Below are positions 25,480 to 33,101 of a DNA stretch of 64,000 bases, piece after piece. The translations under genes and the position numbers were made by a program. The notes below the pieces were generated by a model, which saw only the letters and a program-made list of their open reading frames with translations, ran no database searches and was not told the DNA's origin. This DNA comes from Deltaproteobacteria bacterium (GTDB lineage: Bacteria > Myxococcota_A > UBA796 > GCA-2862545). Position 1 is the stretch's first letter, and each line of letters opens with the position of its first letter. Location of the stretch: positions 38,531 to 102,530 of the forward strand of contig JAFGVK010000097.1 of assembly GCA_016938035.1 (NCBI GenBank), written 5' to 3'.

Positions 25480-27834
25480 GTGGATCTGAACGCCCGAACC
25501 CTAGACGCTCTCGATTGGCCCTCGCTGCAGCGAGCCCTCTCCGAACAGGCCAGCACCGCCCGAGGAGCCCGCGCGGGGCTCGCGCTGGGTCCCCTGGAGG
25601 ACGTGGAGGAGGTTGAGCTCACCCTCGACGCGGTGGAGGAATTCGCCTACCTCGCCCGGCAGGCCACCGATCTACAGCTCGATCAGGTCGGTGACGTCAG
25701 CGATCCGGTGGCGCGCGCGGGTCACGGTGAGGTGCTCGCCGCGCTGGAGCTGCGCGACGTGGGCGCCACCCTCGCCGGGCTGGCCTACCTCGCCCGCCGG
25801 CTCAGGGAGCAGGAGGCGGACTGCCCTGTGCTCTCCGCTACCGCGGAGGCGATCGTGGTGGACCCGGAGGTCCGCGAGCTGCTGAGCGGGGCGTTTGACG
25901 AGAAGGGGGAGCTGTCCGGGAGGGCCTGGCCAGCGCTGGGCGACCTCCGAGAGGGCGTCGCGGCCCTCCACCGGCAGGTGCGCGAGGTGCTGGAGCAGCT
26001 GATCCGGGGGGACGATCTCGAGGACGTGCTGCAAGACCGCTACGTCACCATGCGCCAGGATCGCTACGTGATCCCGGTGAAGGCCCACGCCAAGCGCTGG
26101 GACCTCGGCATCGTCCACGGCACCTCCGGCACCGGCGCCACCGTCTACGTCGAGCCTCGGCAGGTGGTGGAGATCAACAACCGCCTCCGCCTCGCCGAGG
26201 CGGCCATGGAGGCAGAGGAGCGCCGGATCCTGGCCCTGCTGTCGCGGCGGGTGGGAGAGCAGGCCGAGGCGCTGGAGGAGGCCCTAGGGGCCGCCGCGGC
26301 CATCGACCTGATCGCGGCCCGCTACAGGCTGGCGCAGCGCCTCGGCGCCACCCGGCCGCTGGTGGGCGAGGACGGGGTCATCGCCCTGCGCGCCGCTAGG
26401 CACCCGGTGCTGCTCCTGCGGGGGGTGGCGGTGGTCCCCAACGACCTGCACCTGGACACCAAGAACCCGGTGTTGGTGCTCACCGGGCCCAACACCGGGG
26501 GGAAGACCGTCGCGATGAAGACGGTGGGCGCCGCGGCCCTGCTGGCACGGGCGGGCTGCTTTGTGCCCGCCGCGGAGGGATCTCGCGTAGACTTCTTCGA
26601 CCCGATCCTCGCCGACATCGGTGACACCCAGTCGGTGCAGGGGGACCTGTCCTCCTTCTCGGGCCACCTGATGGTGCTCCAGGAGATGCTGGAGCTCGCG
26701 GGTGACGGCGGGCTGTTCCTCCTGGACGAGATCGCCACAGGCACGGATCCCGCCCAGGGTGCCGCCCTCGCCAGGGCCTACCTGGAGGCGCTCGCCGCAC
26801 GCGGTCCCAGGGTGGTCGTCACCACCCACTACGCGACCCTCAAGGGGATGGCGACCGCCGATCCGCGCTTCGGGGTCGCCGCGATGGAGTACCGCGACGG
26901 GCGCCCCACCTACCGCGCGGTCAGCGGCGCGGCCGGTGAGAGCCACGGCCTCGCCACCGCCGAGCGCCTGGGGATGGACCCGCGGATCGTCGCGCGCGCC
27001 AGAGCGGTGATGGACAACGCCGAGCGGGAGCTCTCCCAGGCCCTGGCGGCGCTGGACGCGGCGACCAACCGGGCCACCTGGGCGGAGGACGAGGCGAACA
27101 AGACCCTGCGGGCGCTCCAGGCAGAGCGCCTCGCGATCCGACGGCGGGAGGAGCGCCTCGCGCAGCGCGCCAAGGCGCTGGAGGAGGAGGCGGCGGAGGC
27201 CTTCCGGAGGCGCCTGCGCAAGGCCGAGCAGGCGATCGGTCAGGTGGTGGCCCAGCTCCAGGCGAACCCCAGCCACAGCCGCGCCCTCGCCGCGAGGGCC
27301 GCGGTCCACGCGATGGAGGGGCTGCAGCCCGCGGAGGAGCCGCCGCCCGCGCCCCCTCCCCTGATCGCGGGGGCCAGGGTCCGGCTGCGCACCCTGGGGA
27401 AGACGGGCGAGGTGGTGTCGGTGCAGGGCAAGCGGGTCACGGTGCGGTCCGGCGCGATCCAGCTCCAGGTGTCGGCCACCGAGCTGGAGGTGCTGGGGGG
27501 CCCCCTCCCCCCGACCGCACCGGTCCAGCCACCCGCGCTTCCCCCCAAGGAGGCCCCAGGAGCGCTGGAGGACGCCCTCCGCACTGGCGCCAACACCCTG
27601 GACATGCGGGGAATGCGCGCCGAGGAGGCGATGGACGAGGCGGAGGCCTTCTTCGACCGCGCGGTGATGTCTCACTACGACCGGGTCTTCCTCCTCCACG
27701 GACACGGCACCGGCGCCCTGAAGCAGACCATCAGGCGCTGGCTGCCCACCTCGGCCTATGTCGGAGCCTGGGCCGCCGCCCTCCCCGATCAGGGAGGCGA
27801 CGCCTACACCGTGGTCTCGCTCAGGACCCCTTGA
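25480..27834 (+). CDS. mutS2: Endonuclease MutS2
   Basis: This 784-residue protein has a MutS-like core and ATPase with Walker A TGPNTGGKT at about 336-344, Walker B LFLLDEIATGTDP and the signature SFSGHLMVLQEML. A long coiled coil (about 500-610) and a C-terminal Smr domain (about 700-784: LDMRGMRAEEAMDEAEAFFDRA and FLLHGHGTGALK) follow. MutS2 binds branched DNA or collided ribosomes; the Smr domain carries nicking activity. The GTG start at 25480 has GGAG 5 bases upstream. Its last 14 bases overlap the convergent Nudix gene. Confidence 0.95.
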   Translation: MDLNARTLDALDWPSLQRALSEQASTARGARAGLALGPLEDVEEVELTLDAVEEFAYLARQATDLQLDQVGDVSDPVARAGHGEVLAALELRDVGATLAGLAYLARRLREQEADCPVLSATAEAIVVDPEVRELLSGAFDEKGELSGRAWPALGDLREGVAALHRQVREVLEQLIRGDDLEDVLQDRYVTMRQDRYVIPVKAHAKRWDLGIVHGTSGTGATVYVEPRQVVEINNRLRLAEAAMEAEERRILALLSRRVGEQAEALEEALGAAAAIDLIAARYRLAQRLGATRPLVGEDGVIALRAARHPVLLLRGVAVVPNDLHLDTKNPVLVLTGPNTGGKTVAMKTVGAAALLARAGCFVPAAEGSRVDFFDPILADIGDTQSVQGDLSSFSGHLMVLQEMLELAGDGGLFLLDEIATGTDPAQGAALARAYLEALAARGPRVVVTTHYATLKGMATADPRFGVAAMEYRDGRPTYRAVSGAAGESHGLATAERLGMDPRIVARARAVMDNAERELSQALAALDAATNRATWAEDEANKTLRALQAERLAIRRREERLAQRAKALEEEAAEAFRRRLRKAEQAIGQVVAQLQANPSHSRALAARAAVHAMEGLQPAEEPPPAPPPLIAGARVRLRTLGKTGEVVSVQGKRVTVRSGAIQLQVSATELEVLGGPLPPTAPVQPPALPPKEAPGALEDALRTGANTLDMRGMRAEEAMDEAEAFFDRAVMSHYDRVFLLHGHGTGALKQTIRRWLPTSAYVGAWAAALPDQGGDAYTVVSLRTP

Positions 27835-28225
27835 TGCCCAGCAGCGCGTCCACGGTCGCCTGATCCGCACCGGGGAAGGGGTAGTCCGCGAAATGAGCGG
27901 GCTCTACCCAGGCGATGGCTGCCACGTCCACCGGGCTGGGCTCCTCATCCCCCAGATCGCACCGGTACACCGCCAGGACCACCTCATAGGCGGGGTAGGC
28001 GTGCCGCACCTCCATCAGGCGCTCTCCCACCCGAAGATCCACCCCCAGGCGCGCGCGCACCGCCCGCGTGAGCGCCTCGTGCTCCTGCTCGTCATCGCGC
28101 ACCCGTCCTCCGGGGAACTCCCACAGCAGCGGCAAAACCGCCTTTTCTGGGCGCTGCACCAGCAGGTACCTCCCCTCTCGCTGGATCTCTGCGCTGACCA
28201 CGCGCACAAGAGGCTTCTCGTTCAT
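27821..28225 (-). CDS. Nudix-fold protein (MutT-like) with degenerate Nudix box
   Basis: ATG 28225 (MNEKPLVRVVSAEIQREGRYLLVQRP) follows GGAGG; the open frame upstream lacks support. The 134-residue protein matches the MutT/8-oxo-dGTPase type, with LPLLWEFPGGRVRDDE at the start of the Nudix box. The box continues RAVRARLGV where the consensus is REUxEExGU. All three metal-binding glutamates are therefore replaced (Ala, Ala, Arg), so pyrophosphohydrolase activity is doubtful. It may be a binding protein, a pseudoenzyme or use another site. It is convergent with mutS2 and divergent from the NifU-domain gene. Confidence 0.85.
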   Translation of the reverse strand: MNEKPLVRVVSAEIQREGRYLLVQRPEKAVLPLLWEFPGGRVRDDEQEHEALTRAVRARLGVDLRVGERLMEVRHAYPAYEVVLAVYRCDLGDEEPSPVDVAAIAWVEPAHFADYPFPGADQATVDALLGIKGS

Positions 28226-28342
28226 CCGTCCTCCAAAGGGAAGCAGAGCGTCACCGGGCGTAACCCACCACACCGCCCAACACAGCGAATGGGCGACCAA
28301 GTTCTATCAGGATAGGAGGGTACAGATTCCAGGGGTGGCCCA

Positions 28343-28696
28343 ATGACCGAGGGGTTTCGCAAAATGATCCGACAGGGGATGGACAAGCTCCGCGGGCGCG
28401 AGGACGGGGACTGCCCCGCTGACGACCTGCCCACGGCGCACGCCTCCGGTGCCCAGCTTGGCCTGGAGGAGGTCAGCGAGGCGCTAGAGGCGGTCCGTCC
28501 CGCGCTGCAGCGGGACGGCGGTGACATCCAGCTCCACAAGGTCGAGGACAACGACGTCTACGTGAGCCTCGTCGGGGCCTGCGCGGGGTGTCCATCGGCG
28601 ACCATCACCCTGCGGCTGGGCGTGGAGCGCCACCTGAAGGAGGTGTTCCCGTCCATGGGCCGCGTGATCCAGGTTGGGGGCCCCTTCGGCACCTGA
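28343..28696 (+). CDS. NifU-type iron-sulfur scaffold domain protein
   Basis: This 117-residue protein has about 40 N-terminal residues of low complexity followed by a NifU C-terminal domain. The domain core is EVSEALEAVRPALQRDGGDIQLHKVEDNDVYVSL, then CAGCPSATITLRLGVERHLKEVF. The CxxC pair would bind an Fe-S cluster for transfer to client proteins, as in NfuA/Nfu. The start used is ATG 28343, and ATGs at 28364 and 28379 are alternatives. The next gene, 34 bases downstream, encodes a zinc-ribbon protein. Confidence 0.88.
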   Translation: MTEGFRKMIRQGMDKLRGREDGDCPADDLPTAHASGAQLGLEEVSEALEAVRPALQRDGGDIQLHKVEDNDVYVSLVGACAGCPSATITLRLGVERHLKEVFPSMGRVIQVGGPFGT

Positions 28697-28703
28697 GCCA
28701 CAC

Positions 28704-28709
28704 TATGAT
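28704..28709 (+). promoter_or_regulatory. Candidate -10 element (TATGAT)
   Basis: TATGAT lies immediately after the NifU-domain stop and 21 bases before the zinc-ribbon protein ATG. No good -35 hexamer is seen at 16-18 bases upstream. Confidence 0.3.
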
Positions 28710-28730
28710 GGAGGGACTGTAAGGTGAACC

Positions 28731-29702
28731 ATGAAGAGCTGCTGTCCCGAGATGGACCTGGTGTGGGTGCAAGAGCGCGACGGTGAGGAGCTGGCCGATG
28801 TGCTTAAGTGTTTGGCGTGCGGGCAGGTGCACACCAAGGAGTCATGGCTCGCCCCGGTGGAGTACGACGCCTCCAAGAGCTGCGTCAATTGCGGGGGCTC
28901 CCGCATGCGAGGGGCCATGCCCGGCACCCCAGGCGCGGAGTGCTCCCACTGCGGCTTCACCGGGGAGCAAGACCTCCATTTCCACGAGCACCTGAAGTCC
29001 TCCACCCCTGATCTGAGCTTCTCGGAGGCGGCGGCTGTCGCCTTCTCCGCGCAGCGCCGGATCCTGGCGCTCAAGCTCGCCACCGCGGCCTACCGCTGGG
29101 ACGAGGAACCAGAGCGCGGGCTGTCTCTGCGGGTCCGGGTCCTGGCCGAGCTGGGCTACGAGGACGAGGCCCTCGATGAGGCAGTGCGCTGGGTGCGCCT
29201 CGAGTCCACCTCGCAGTCCTTCCTCGGGCTCGCCGCGGTGCAGCTGGAGCTTGGCGCGACCAAGGAAGCGGTCCAGACCCTGCGCTACGGGATGCACCTC
29301 GCCCCAGAGGACCTCACCCTCCCCGCCGCGCTTGCAGAGACCCTGGTGGTCGTCAAGGATTTCCCCGGTGCGCTCGAAGCCGCCGGGCTCTGCGTGGAGC
29401 AGGGCGCGCCCAAGCCGATCCTGAAGCGGGCGCTGGCCGTCATCAAGGACATCGCCAGCCGCTACTACGGCAACGGCCAATTCGAGGACGCCGCTGCCGG
29501 CGCACGCTACGCCGGAAAGTACCAGGATCGCATCCCAGAGCTGGCCTGGATCCAGGCCCAGGTCGCCACCTTCGTCCCGAACGACGCCGAGGCGACCAGG
29601 TGGGCGAACACCGTGCTCCGGGTGGACCCAACCCACCAGGGGGCTCTGGAGCTGCTGGCGCGGCTGGCCATCCAGGAGAAGAAGCGCGGCTGGCTCTGGT
29701 AG
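28731..29702 (+). CDS. Zinc-ribbon and TPR-like protein, unknown function
   Basis: This 323-residue cytoplasmic protein has three CxxC knuckles in its first 75 residues (Cys27/30, Cys51/54, Cys71/74), enough for one or two zinc sites. From about residue 95 it is alpha-helical with TPR-like helical pairs (LGLAAVQLELGATKEAVQTLRYGMHLAPEDLTLPAALAETLVVVKDFPGALEAA). There is no signal peptide or membrane segment. A TATGAT hexamer lies 22 bases before the ATG, so it may have its own promoter within the NifU gene tail. No family name is recognised; a scaffold or regulator role is plausible. Confidence 0.75.
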   Translation: MKSCCPEMDLVWVQERDGEELADVLKCLACGQVHTKESWLAPVEYDASKSCVNCGGSRMRGAMPGTPGAECSHCGFTGEQDLHFHEHLKSSTPDLSFSEAAAVAFSAQRRILALKLATAAYRWDEEPERGLSLRVRVLAELGYEDEALDEAVRWVRLESTSQSFLGLAAVQLELGATKEAVQTLRYGMHLAPEDLTLPAALAETLVVVKDFPGALEAAGLCVEQGAPKPILKRALAVIKDIASRYYGNGQFEDAAAGARYAGKYQDRIPELAWIQAQVATFVPNDAEATRWANTVLRVDPTHQGALELLARLAIQEKKRGWLW

Positions 29703-30199
29703 CGTGTGGGCCCCTCCTCGCTGGCATCCTGCGCTGGTGACGCGGGGCTGGGCGCCGATCCACCGTACCCAGTCCAACCCGACAGGATCGGGTCGCGCGG
29801 ACTCGCCCCCCCCGAGTCGCGCTCCGAACGCGCGCCCTCCAGCCGTTCCACCTGGCTCTGGTGTCCGCCGCACGGCCCACTGGACGATCCTCGCTCCTCC
29901 GACAACAGTAACGGACAAAGCCAGTCGTTCGAGCATCCAGCGCGCAGACGCACACCGAGTCGCGGCCCCATGGCCGTGTGCGCGCCGTGCCCCCGGCAAG
30001 AAGGCAACGATTGCACACAACGGGCGGATAGACAGGGACAAGCGTCCAGCGTCGTTGGGCCCGAACGACGGTGGTGTGCCGCTGGAGCGATGCTGGCGCG
30101 GCGCTTGTGACCTCCGCTACTTGCCCTCAGTCATCAGCGGTCACGGCCTCTTGTCTGGGGGGCCGGCGGCGCGCACCTTGACCGACGAGGAGGCCCATC
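29703..30199. other. Intergenic stretch without a supported gene
   Basis: About 500 bases follow the zinc-ribbon gene. Frames on both strands lack codon-position bias and recognisable products, and local GC is slightly lower than in the flanking genes. A GGAGG lies near the end (30186-30192), serving the next gene. No terminator hairpin with a T-run is found. Confidence 0.5.
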
Positions 30200-30919
30200 A
30201 TGTTCTACCTTGACCCCCTGTACCTCGCCCTCGCAGCCCCCGGAATGCTCCTCGGAATGTGGGCGCAGTGGCGGGTAAAGAGCGCCTTCAGCCGTTGGAG
30301 CGAGGTGCGCACCCGCAGGGGTATGACGGGCGCGGAGGTGGCGGCTGCCATCCTGCGCCAGCAGCAGGTCCAAGGGATCCGGATCGAGCAAGTGAGCGGA
30401 TTTCTCTCCGACCATTATGACCCCACCGACCGCACCCTCCGCCTCTCTCCCGATGTCTTCCACGGGCAGTCCGTCGCCGCTGCGGGGATCGCCGCCCACG
30501 AGGTGGGGCACGCCATCCAGCACGCGGACGCCTACGCGTGGCTGGGCCTGCGCAGCAAGCTCGTGCCCGTGCTCCAGATCACCAACCGCACCTCCATGCC
30601 GCTGATCGTGGGCGGGATGGTACTGGCCTCGGTGGGGGTGGCAGCGCTGGGGCAGCTCGCCTTCCAGCTAGGGGCGATACTCTTCGGTTTCACCGCGCTG
30701 TTCCAGATCGTCACGCTGCCGGTGGAGATCGACGCGTCGCGACGCGCGCTAAGGGTGCTGGACAGGGGACAAATCCTCCAGGGCGAGGAGCTCACGGGGG
30801 CGCGAGCGGTGCTCAGCGCCGCCGCTTGGACCTACGTCGCGGCCGCGATCAGCTCGCTGCTCACCCTGCTCTACTACCTGATGCGGTCGGGGCTGCTTGG
30901 CGGGAGGTCCAGAGACTGA
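30200..30919 (+). CDS. YugP-type membrane zinc metallopeptidase
   Basis: This 239-residue membrane protein has an N-terminal helix (about 3-22), the metallopeptidase motif HEVGH at 100-104 followed by AIQHADAY, and hydrophobic segments at about 128-175 and 205-228. This pattern matches the YugP family (putative neutral zinc metallopeptidase 2). The substrate is unknown; membrane quality control is the usual guess. A good GGAGG site precedes ATG 30200. It stands alone upstream of the sodium-pump genes, separated by 106 bases. Confidence 0.88.
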   Translation: MFYLDPLYLALAAPGMLLGMWAQWRVKSAFSRWSEVRTRRGMTGAEVAAAILRQQQVQGIRIEQVSGFLSDHYDPTDRTLRLSPDVFHGQSVAAAGIAAHEVGHAIQHADAYAWLGLRSKLVPVLQITNRTSMPLIVGGMVLASVGVAALGQLAFQLGAILFGFTALFQIVTLPVEIDASRRALRVLDRGQILQGEELTGARAVLSAAAWTYVAAAISSLLTLLYYLMRSGLLGGRSRD

Positions 30920-31004
30920 CCCCACCGAGAGGGGGCGCAGAGTGCTCCAGGAGGTCGCTGAGGACCGCAACAATGTGGTCATTGGCCCCGCTATAGGCTA
31001 GTGA

Positions 31005-31022
31005 GACCCCTTCCGTGGGGTC
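31005..31022 (+). promoter_or_regulatory. Hairpin covering the ribosome binding site of the pump gamma gene
   Basis: GACCCC/GGGGTC forms a perfect 6-bp stem with loop TTCCGT, ending 3 bases before the ATG at 31026. The only purine-rich Shine-Dalgarno candidate (GGGG) is inside the 3' arm, so folding would hide it. This could be a simple translational control element; it is inferred from base pairing alone. Confidence 0.4.
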
Positions 31023-31025
31023 AAC

Positions 31026-31364
31026 ATGACAGCGTGGCAGCGAATCATCGACGGTGATGGGCTTCAGCTCACCTTGATGGGGATGGGCTCGGTGTTCTTC
31101 GCCCTGGCGGTGCTCTCAGTGGTGATGAGCGCGGTGGGGCGTTGGTTCACCCGCGAGGTGCCCGTACCCCAGCCGAGCTCCGGACCGCCCCCAGAGGTGG
31201 TGCTCCCCAGCGAGGACACTGGCCCTAGCCCTCAGATCATCGCCGCCATCAGCGCCGCGTTGGCGGTGGATCTCGCGATGGACGAGGTCCCTCCCAGCCC
31301 TGCGATCCCTCTCAACGCCTGGCAGCTCTCCGGCCGCCGCGCGCCCCCTGCCCCCAAGTTCTGA
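31026..31364 (+). CDS. OadG-like gamma subunit of a sodium-pumping decarboxylase
   Basis: This 112-residue protein has a single N-terminal membrane helix (LQLTLMGMGSVFFALAVLSVVM) with the OadG-family GMGxVF feature, then a Pro-rich linker and a short C-terminal segment. In oxaloacetate, methylmalonyl-CoA and glutaconyl-CoA decarboxylases the gamma/delta subunit assembles the complex. It is followed at 14 bases by the biotin carrier and then the beta subunit. The alpha carboxyltransferase is not in the window. Confidence 0.82.
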   Translation: MTAWQRIIDGDGLQLTLMGMGSVFFALAVLSVVMSAVGRWFTREVPVPQPSSGPPPEVVLPSEDTGPSPQIIAAISAALAVDLAMDEVPPSPAIPLNAWQLSGRRAPPAPKF

Positions 31365-31378
31365 CTCTGGAGTACGCC

Positions 31379-31819
31379 TTGGCCGTTCGAAAGTACGATC
31401 TTGTCATTGAAGGGCGAACCTATGAGGTGGAGGTGGACCGCGCCGGTACCCGGCAGGCCACCGTCAAGGTCGACGGTGTCGCCTTCGCTGTGGACATCGC
31501 GTCGAACGGCGCGGTGGGCGCGGTGGGCGCGGTCATCCCCTCCCTCGGCGGAGGAGCGGCCCCCCCGGCCCCGGTACAGCGCGCGGTGGCCCCCGCGCCT
31601 GCAGGCGCTGTGGTCGCCCCGATGCCCGGCCTGATCCTCAGTGTGCTGGTCACCGAGGGCCAGAAGGTGGAGCAGGGCACGGTGCTCGCCCAGCTCGAGG
31701 CGATGAAGATGGAGAACAACATCATGGCCCCCTCCGCGGGCACGGTGAAGCGGGTCTTGGTCTCGAAGGGCGCCGAGGTGGCCAGTGGTCAGGCCCTCTT
31801 TGAGATCGGTGCGGAATAG
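31379..31819 (+). CDS. Biotin carrier protein of a sodium-pumping decarboxylase
   Basis: The TTG start at 31379 has GGAG upstream. The 146-residue protein has an N-terminal beta segment, an Ala/Pro-rich hinge (about 58-80) and a C-terminal biotinyl domain with the biotinylation motif EAMKMEN. The target Lys is near residue 108. It should carry the carboxyl group from the missing alpha subunit to the membrane beta subunit. It lies between OadG-like and beta genes with gaps of 14 and 2 bases, forming a tight operon. Confidence 0.92.
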   Translation: MAVRKYDLVIEGRTYEVEVDRAGTRQATVKVDGVAFAVDIASNGAVGAVGAVIPSLGGGAAPPAPVQRAVAPAPAGAVVAPMPGLILSVLVTEGQKVEQGTVLAQLEAMKMENNIMAPSAGTVKRVLVSKGAEVASGQALFEIGAE

Positions 31820-31821
31820 CC

Positions 31822-32970
31822 ATGGAAGCCTTCCTCAACGCGACCGCCTTCGCCAACTGGGGCTGGGGCAACATTCTGATGGATTTGGTGGCGCTGGTCT
31901 TCATCTTCCTGGCCATCAAGAAGCACTATGAACCGCTGCTGCTGATCCCCATCGGGCTGGGCATCCTCATCGCCAACACCATGCCGATCACCATCGGTGG
32001 GGAGCAGATCTCCTTCACCGACGTCAACGCGGTGGTCGGGGGCAACCACACCGTCAGCTACTACATGTACTACGGTGTCAGGAACGGCATTTATCCGCCG
32101 CTGATCTTCCTCGGCATCGGGGCGATGACCGACTTCTCGTTCCTGCTCTCGAACCCCAGGCTCGTGCTCCTGGGCGCCGCCGCGCAGTTCGGCATTTTCG
32201 CCACCTACATCGGCGCGCTAGCCCTGGGCTTCCCCCCCAACCAAGCCGGTGCCATCGGAATTATCGGAGGAGCGGATGGCCCGACGGCGATCTTCCTCTC
32301 TTCGGTGCTTGCCCCTGAGCTGCTCGCCCCGATCGCGATCGCCGCGTACTCCTACATGGCGCTGGTTCCGCTGATCCAGCCCCCGATCATGAGGCTGCTG
32401 ACCACACGGAAAGAGCGGTTGATCCGCATGGATCCGCCACGAACCGTCTCAAGAACCGAGCGCATCGTCTTCCCGGTGCTCACCTTCCTCGTCACCTCGA
32501 TCATCGCCCCAGGGTCGGCGATCCTGGTGGGCTTCCTCATCGCTGGCAACCTGCTGCGGGAGTCCGGGGTCACGGATCGCCTGGCGCAGACCGCCCGCAC
32601 CTCGTTCGTGGACATCATCACCATCCTGATCGGGATCGGGGTCGGGCTCTCTGCCTCTGCCTCGACCTTCCTCACACAGCAGTCGCTGATGATCTTCGCG
32701 CTAGGCGCCACCTCGTTCGGGCTGGCGACCGCAGCGGGCGTGCTCTTCGCCAAGCTGATGAACCTGGTGTCCCGCCGCCCCATCAACCCGCTGATCGGCG
32801 CAGCGGGAGTGTCCGCGGTGCCCGACTCGGCGCGGGTGGCTCAGATGGTGGCACAGGAGGAGGACCCGACCAACTTTGTGCTGATGCACGCCATGGGCCC
32901 GAACATGGCCGGCGTGATCGGCTCCGCCATGGCTGCGGGCGTGCTCTGGTCGTACCTCGGGAGCATCTGA
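31822..32970 (+). CDS. Sodium-translocating decarboxylase beta subunit
   Basis: This 382-residue polytopic membrane protein has about ten hydrophobic segments. The family signatures are GAIGIIGGADGPTAIFLSS and an SYMALVPLIQPPIM region, which contribute to the sodium path. It decarboxylates carboxybiotin and pumps sodium ions outwards. It ends the three-gene pump operon and is followed by a perfect terminator. Which substrate is decarboxylated depends on the alpha subunit, encoded elsewhere; methylmalonyl-CoA and oxaloacetate are both possible. Confidence 0.93.
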   Translation: MEAFLNATAFANWGWGNILMDLVALVFIFLAIKKHYEPLLLIPIGLGILIANTMPITIGGEQISFTDVNAVVGGNHTVSYYMYYGVRNGIYPPLIFLGIGAMTDFSFLLSNPRLVLLGAAAQFGIFATYIGALALGFPPNQAGAIGIIGGADGPTAIFLSSVLAPELLAPIAIAAYSYMALVPLIQPPIMRLLTTRKERLIRMDPPRTVSRTERIVFPVLTFLVTSIIAPGSAILVGFLIAGNLLRESGVTDRLAQTARTSFVDIITILIGIGVGLSASASTFLTQQSLMIFALGATSFGLATAAGVLFAKLMNLVSRRPINPLIGAAGVSAVPDSARVAQMVAQEEDPTNFVLMHAMGPNMAGVIGSAMAAGVLWSYLGSI

Positions 32971-32991
32971 CCCGTCCCGACGCGCCGCTCT

Positions 32992-33021
32992 CGCCCGCGC
33001 CGCCGCGCGGGCGTTTTTTTT
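32992..33021 (+). terminator. Perfect Rho-independent terminator after the sodium-pump operon
   Basis: The 9-bp stem CGCCCGCGC/GCGCGGGCG with a CGCC loop is followed by eight T residues, 21 bases after the beta-subunit stop. Confidence 0.92.
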
Positions 33022-33101
33022 CCCGGACCCTTGAGATGGACGGCCCAGCGTCCAGGGGCGACGGCAGCACGCCGATCGCCCAGACGCTCCCCTCCCCGCC
33101 G

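Noticed and set aside
29920..29945. GTTCGAGCATCC resembling a tRNA T-arm
   Set aside because: The arm does not fit the GTTCGANTCC consensus and no acceptor stem, anticodon arm or D-arm can be paired around it.
29704..30213. 169-codon plus-strand open frame
   Set aside because: Low coding bias, no recognisable domain and overlaps the well-supported YugP-type gene start.
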